NCBI GenBank assembly: GCA_003694425.1 | Contig: RFJX01000102.1 | Span: 1 to 9,593 of the forward strand | Direction: 5' to 3' | DNA: 9,593 nt | Origin: Gammaproteobacteria bacterium | GTDB lineage: Bacteria > Pseudomonadota > Gammaproteobacteria > J113 | Part shown: positions 6,255 through 9,593 of the stretch, in pieces | How the letters are laid out: every line of letters begins with the position of its first letter | Position numbering within the stretch: the first letter of the stretch is position 1 | The notes under the pieces: model-generated | The model's input: the letters and a program-made list of their open reading frames with translations, nothing else | Databases searched by the model: none | What the model was told of the DNA's origin: nothing | Position numbers and translations under genes: made by a program

Positions 6255-8953
6255 TGCTTCACCTCCAACCCGAAACGGGAATAGCGCAAAAGGCATCGAT
6301 GCAAACCGTTCGCTTTCATTATCAACGTCACACCGTCTTGCTCGGGTATGCACTGCATTTCGGGCATTCCGACGCTTTTCCATTCCTCGGGAAGCATCCA
6401 CCCCGGAACGACCACACGGTCGATCTTTCGTCCGAAGGGTGAGACGAAGGGTGGATCCAGGGGGATTTCGTAACTCTCCACACCAAGTCTTACCCGTACC
6501 TTCTCCCCGGATTCCCGCCAATGAGCTTCATCGATGGGTTTGCTCCAATCGATTGTTGCAAGGTCCGCCGCAATCATCCAGGCCGCTCTCACCCCACCGA
6601 GGCTTTGCCCATGCACCGCCCAACGTGCATCTTCCGCACCCAGGCTGGCCAGAGCATCGGGGTGCGTGGCCGCTTCCACCCATCGACGAGCATCGTCGGG
6701 CGTGCACACGTTCCCTTCGTCCCGGATGAGTCTGCGGGTCTGTTCCAAGCCGCGCAGATCCTCATAGACGCTCCCAAAACCCCAACCAAGCAGGCGACGG
6801 TCGATGCGGCCGCTTTCGTCCAAGGCACTGAGAAGCGGCGCTTCACCTTCGGGAACGAGCACGTACGCGCGCGGGTGTTCGTAGCCTTTCGGGCGATCCG
6901 TCCGCGCATGGCGGTGCAGCCTTCCCAAACGCTGAAGGAGAACATCCGCAGGAGAGAGGTCCGTGATCAGAAAATCGGCATCGATGTCCAGGCTCTGCTC
7001 CAAGGTTTGCGTGCCGACAAGCAGGCATGCGCCTTTGGGCGCGTTGCCGCCGAAACGATCTCCTACGGCGTGGTCCAGCAAAAGACGGTCTTCGGCTGCG
7101 AAGCGCCCGTGATGCGGACAGCACACCCCGTTCACCGCGAACAACATCTTCGCCAGCCCCACCCTTTCTGCCACCCGTACGAAGGCATTTGCGCGCGCGA
7201 CGGTGTTGAGCACCACAAGCACACGCGCCCCCGCATCCAGTGCGGGAGCAACCGCATCAAGCAGCGGCCCGACGTGCCAGCCTCCCTGTGTTTCGGTCTC
7301 CCGATCCATCCTGCGCAACCTGGTTGCATCCATCTCGGCGCGACAATTCTCCCATTTGGGTATGCGCTCCTCATGCGCGATCGGGAGGAGGGAGATGCGC
7401 ACACAGCGTTTTTGCTCCGAAGGAATGGGGTGCGCCTGCGTATTCCGCCACAGCATGGGATAGGGTAGCGATGCGGCCCTATTCAGCGGAAGCGCTTGGA
7501 GGTTTGGTTTCACTGTCTGCATGAAGGCGGTGCGCGCCTGTGCGCCCAGCGTGGCCGAAAGGAGCAGGGCATGGCCTTGCAGTGCCCCCACATGCCAGCG
7601 GAGCAGGTGTTGCAACAGCGCCGTCATATAGGCATCCGAGGCATGCACCTCGTCCACCACGAGAAGATGGCGTGCAAGCAAACCAAGCCTCAGGTGTGCA
7701 TGGCGCGTTTTGATCACTCCCAGAAGGGCCTGGTCCACCGTGCCGACGGCAATGGTGGCGGCCAGGAAGCGCTTCGGCTGCTCCGCCGCCCAGAATCGAT
7801 CGTGAACCCCCTCGTCGAAGAAGCGATTGCCATGGAAGTCAGGGAGATCCATGCCGTCCAGCTGAGCATAGCCCGGCACGGCCAACAGCACGGGCGGGCG
7901 CTCATCCTCGGGGAAAAGCCGGGCGACATACGTGCGAACACGTGCGTAGAGGTTGCGTGCGGCCACGCGGGTGGGAAGCGCGAAAAAAAGTCCGTCCACC
8001 TCACCTGCGGCGAACAGGGAAAAGAAACGATGTAGGGCTGTTTCGGTCTTCCCCGAACCCGTTTCCGCCTCTAGGATCCAAAGACGTTCTGCGAAGCCCT
8101 GCATCTCCACTGCCAGCTGCAGCGATCGTGGCTCGAACCCGAAACGCTCCTCGAAACGCGACTTCACCGTTGCGTGGCGCCGAAAAGGGCACGCATTCAA
8201 TCCGACATCGGTGACCAGCCGGTCGGCGGCTTGTGTTCCGTGTCGTCTGCGTGCCCCGCATGTTTCGGTCCGGACTGGAAAATGGTGTTGTGACGATCCC
8301 AGCCAATCGGCGAGCATGACCAGACCCGCGAACAGATGCTGCAGTGGGGGCTGTTCCGCCGGTAGGGGAGTGGCATGCGGGGCGAGGGCGCCCGGAAAAG
8401 CACGCTTCGCCCACGCCGCCACGTGTACAATCCCGTCAAACGGACGAATCTCTTCATCCCCCTGCCACAATCCGCGCCAGTTCCGGTTGTGCGCCTCCAT
8501 GCCAAGGGCATCGGCATCGAGCAGATCGCCGTGGTGGGACCACGAGGCGATCAAGAAGCGCTGAAGACCTTTTTCACCATCGTCGAACCATTGTGCAATC
8601 GTCTGCAATGAAAGTGCCTGTGCAAACGCTGCAACCAACTTCTCATCCGTGAAGATACCGAAAATCTCGCGTGTATGACCCACCTTCGTGGTATTCGGTT
8701 GCAATACCTTGCGCTGGAAACCTCGGTTCGCTTTGCCGAGATCGTGCATCATCGCCAACACCGCAAGGCGATCACGATGTACGGCCTTTATCCTCGTATC
8801 GGCAGCTGCCTCCATCGCTTTGTGCATACGTGGCAACTCAATGAGTCTGCGAAAACACAACGCCACATCCAGGCAATGCGCTTCCAGGGGCAACCACGAG
8901 TCCTGCGACCACTTTCCCCAGAACCCAGGCCAAGATGCGGAAGCGCCTGTCAT
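6251..8953 (-). CDS. cas3: Cas3, HD nuclease-helicase of type I-E
   Basis: Cas3 is recruited by target-bound Cascade, nicks the displaced strand and degrades it while moving 3' to 5'. The 900-residue product has a full set of motifs. HD nuclease: H26, H70-D71 with K74 (MMHDLGK), H140-H141 (SWSHHGD) and D216 (LADWLGS). Helicase: Walker A ETGSGKT (297-303), DEVH (434-437), SAT (466-468), GTQTLEQSLDID (647-658) and QRLGRLHRH (674-682). A C-terminal domain of about 200 residues follows. Length is normal and nothing is missing. The start at 8953 is chosen because AAGGA lies 8 bases upstream and the sequence WPGFWGKW falls at the usual N-terminal place. A start at 9022 would add 23 unlikely residues. 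The ATG overlaps the stop of a small upstream ORF (ATGA). Confidence 0.97.
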   Translation of the reverse strand: MTGASASWPGFWGKWSQDSWLPLEAHCLDVALCFRRLIELPRMHKAMEAAADTRIKAVHRDRLAVLAMMHDLGKANRGFQRKVLQPNTTKVGHTREIFGIFTDEKLVAAFAQALSLQTIAQWFDDGEKGLQRFLIASWSHHGDLLDADALGMEAHNRNWRGLWQGDEEIRPFDGIVHVAAWAKRAFPGALAPHATPLPAEQPPLQHLFAGLVMLADWLGSSQHHFPVRTETCGARRRHGTQAADRLVTDVGLNACPFRRHATVKSRFEERFGFEPRSLQLAVEMQGFAERLWILEAETGSGKTETALHRFFSLFAAGEVDGLFFALPTRVAARNLYARVRTYVARLFPEDERPPVLLAVPGYAQLDGMDLPDFHGNRFFDEGVHDRFWAAEQPKRFLAATIAVGTVDQALLGVIKTRHAHLRLGLLARHLLVVDEVHASDAYMTALLQHLLRWHVGALQGHALLLSATLGAQARTAFMQTVKPNLQALPLNRAASLPYPMLWRNTQAHPIPSEQKRCVRISLLPIAHEERIPKWENCRAEMDATRLRRMDRETETQGGWHVGPLLDAVAPALDAGARVLVVLNTVARANAFVRVAERVGLAKMLFAVNGVCCPHHGRFAAEDRLLLDHAVGDRFGGNAPKGACLLVGTQTLEQSLDIDADFLITDLSPADVLLQRLGRLHRHARTDRPKGYEHPRAYVLVPEGEAPLLSALDESGRIDRRLLGWGFGSVYEDLRGLEQTRRLIRDEGNVCTPDDARRWVEAATHPDALASLGAEDARWAVHGQSLGGVRAAWMIAADLATIDWSKPIDEAHWRESGEKVRVRLGVESYEIPLDPPFVSPFGRKIDRVVVPGWMLPEEWKSVGMPEMQCIPEQDGVTLIMKANGLHRCLLRYSRFGLEVKQ
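6262..6266 (-). promoter_or_regulatory. Ribosome binding site deciding the cse1 start
   Basis: GGAGG on the minus strand, 7 bases before ATG 6254 and inside the end of cas3. Together with the family N-terminus it rules out the upstream in-frame starts. Confidence 0.85.
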
Positions 8954-9135
8954 GCCGAGGTTCCTTCCGACGCAGCACCGGCAGGTTCGATGACGACCCA
9001 TAGGCTTTTTTGCAACCAACACGCCCCCTCCACGTTCTGACCATTATCCTTGTGGGGATCCTCTCCTTGCCACACCCGCTTCATAAGGTAAATGTCGTGA
9101 TCAGCGTCTTCCATGTCGGAGCGCATCACGGTCAC
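8950..9135 (-). CDS. Small hypothetical protein joined to cas3
   Basis: I do not recognise this product of about 61 residues, rich in Asp, Glu and Trp (for example DMEDADHDIYLMKRVW and LQKSLWVVIEP). No signal peptide, membrane segment or zinc motif is visible. A GTG start at 9135 has GGAGG 6 bases upstream and overlaps the preceding stop as GTGA; alternatives are ATG 9126 and, less likely, an ATG at 9207. The stop at 8950 overlaps the cas3 ATG (ATGA), so it would be co-transcribed and coupled with cas3. Such coupling suggests either a small accessory protein or merely the end of an unrelated operon behind which the cas genes were inserted. It may also not be a gene. Confidence 0.45.
   Translation of the reverse strand: MTVMRSDMEDADHDIYLMKRVWQGEDPHKDNGQNVEGACWLQKSLWVVIEPAGAASEGTSA
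8962..8968 (-). promoter_or_regulatory. Ribosome binding site deciding the cas3 start
   Basis: GGAAGGA on the minus strand; its AAGGA part lies 8 bases before ATG 8953. It is inside the last codons of the small upstream ORF, so cas3 can be translated both on its own and by coupling. Confidence 0.75.
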
Positions 9136-9505
9136 CCGTATCCTCCAACTGAGCAGACTGAAGGCGGTAGGGCTTCCTCCAGGTTCGTCGGTAAAGGTTC
9201 CTGCCATGGGCGCACATCTTGTGCGTGAAACGGCTCCCAGTGCGATCTTGGATAATACCCGGTTTCATCCGAGTCGCGGACGAACGTCGAGTCGGGCCAT
9301 GGATGCACATTCTCCTCCACCTGGGCCTCGGCGCCCCCAGGCCCACCATCCGTATGGATGCGATCGATCCGCACGAGCACGTCCCGTCCACATGGCCCAA
9401 ACGAAAGCCGACATACGTTTTCCCCACGAACGTCACATCTATGGGGCCAAACGCCGGATTGGTATGACGCTGCCCCACCCGAAACGTCCGTTGCCCCTCA
9501 CCCAT
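9132..9505 (-). pseudogene. Hypothetical gene with an apparent one-base frameshift
   Basis: From ATG 9505 (GAGG about 8-9 bases upstream) the frame reads like a normal protein for 42 codons, including NPAFGPIDVTFVGKTYVGF and GHVDGT. It then turns into an Arg/Cys/Ser-rich sequence typical of a wrong frame. At exactly that point, 9380, another frame takes over with protein-like sequence: VLVRIDRIHTDGG, then Trp/Pro/Asp-rich text including PWPDSTFVRDSDETGYYP, ending at 9132. Adding one base between 9381 and 9380 would join them into about 124 residues. The original could be a real mutation or a sequencing error in GC-rich DNA. An uninterrupted 134-residue reading to 9101 also exists but looks like a shadow. 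No family recognised. Its start overlaps the end of the preceding gene by 8 bases. Confidence 0.45.
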
Positions 9506-9593
9506 CGAGCACCACCTCGAAGCGGATGCGCTGCCAGGGGTCGCGGGATTGGCGCAGCTCGACGATGCGGGCCGAGAGCTGTGCCCCGCGGTC
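9498..9593 (-). CDS. C-terminal end of an unidentified gene (cut by window edge)
   Basis: The last 31 codons of a frame open to the window edge, including LSARIVELRQSRDPWQRIRF, ending in TGA at 9498-9500. The high third-position G/C and sensible composition suggest a real coding end. The stop overlaps the next start (ATGGGTGA, 8 bases), the mark of an operon. The fragment is too short for a family call. It shows that the cas operon is preceded on the same strand by closely packed genes. Confidence 0.55.
   Translation of the reverse strand, partial: DRGAQLSARIVELRQSRDPWQRIRFEVVLDG

Noticed and set aside
6255..6521. Extended cse1 start giving a 609-residue protein
   Set aside because: The extra 89 residues lie within cas3 and do not resemble Cse1. 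ATG 6254 has its own GGAGG and the standard N-terminus.
6521..7468. Long open frame on the plus strand (315 codons) opposite cas3
   Set aside because: It is exactly antisense to the helicase part of cas3, whose motifs are all intact. Its product is Arg/His/Pro/Gln-rich without recognisable domains, as expected of a shadow in GC-rich DNA.

Overview
The window holds a complete type I-E (Cascade/Cas3) CRISPR-Cas locus, all of it on the minus strand. The DNA is moderately GC-rich by eye. The Cas proteins look proteobacterial: the Cas6e and Cse1 resemble an I-E sub-branch I associate with Proteobacteria rather than E. coli. The genus cannot be fixed from the sequence, and no rRNA, tRNA or housekeeping gene is present to help.

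Layout along the minus strand, high to low coordinates. (1) 9593-8950: three small ORFs of unknown function. They are the last 31 codons of a gene cut by the window edge, a gene that seems to carry a one-base frameshift near 9380, and a small ORF of about 61 codons whose stop overlaps the cas3 start. (2) 8953-4172 and on to 1520: the interference module cas3, cse1 (casA), cse2 (casB), cas7 (casC), cas5 (casD) and cas6e (casE). (3) 1520-301: the adaptation module cas1 and cas2. (4) 300-62: a leader of about 240 bases. (5) 61-1: the leader-proximal CRISPR repeat and one apparent 32-nt spacer, where the window ends, so array length is unknown.

Nearly every gene junction overlaps: ATGA at cas3/cse1 and cas1/cas2, GTGA at cas7/cas5, ATGA at cas5/cas6e, TGATG at cas6e/cas1, and 8 bases at cse1/cse2. 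The only gap is 17 bases between cse2 and cas7, and it carries the strongest ribosome binding site of the locus. This looks like one polycistronic unit with strong translational coupling, and I see no internal promoter or terminator.

How it works, from family knowledge: Cas1-Cas2 add spacers at the leader end. Cas6e cuts the array transcript 3' of the repeat hairpin, leaving an 8-nt handle (AUGGACCG here). Cse1, Cse2, Cas7, Cas5, Cas6e and crRNA form Cascade, which finds DNA targets. Cas3 then nicks and degrades them. All catalytic motifs I could check in Cas1, Cas3 and Cas6e are intact, so the system looks functional. I found no clearly new defence system. The least explained part is the small-ORF cluster joined to cas3.
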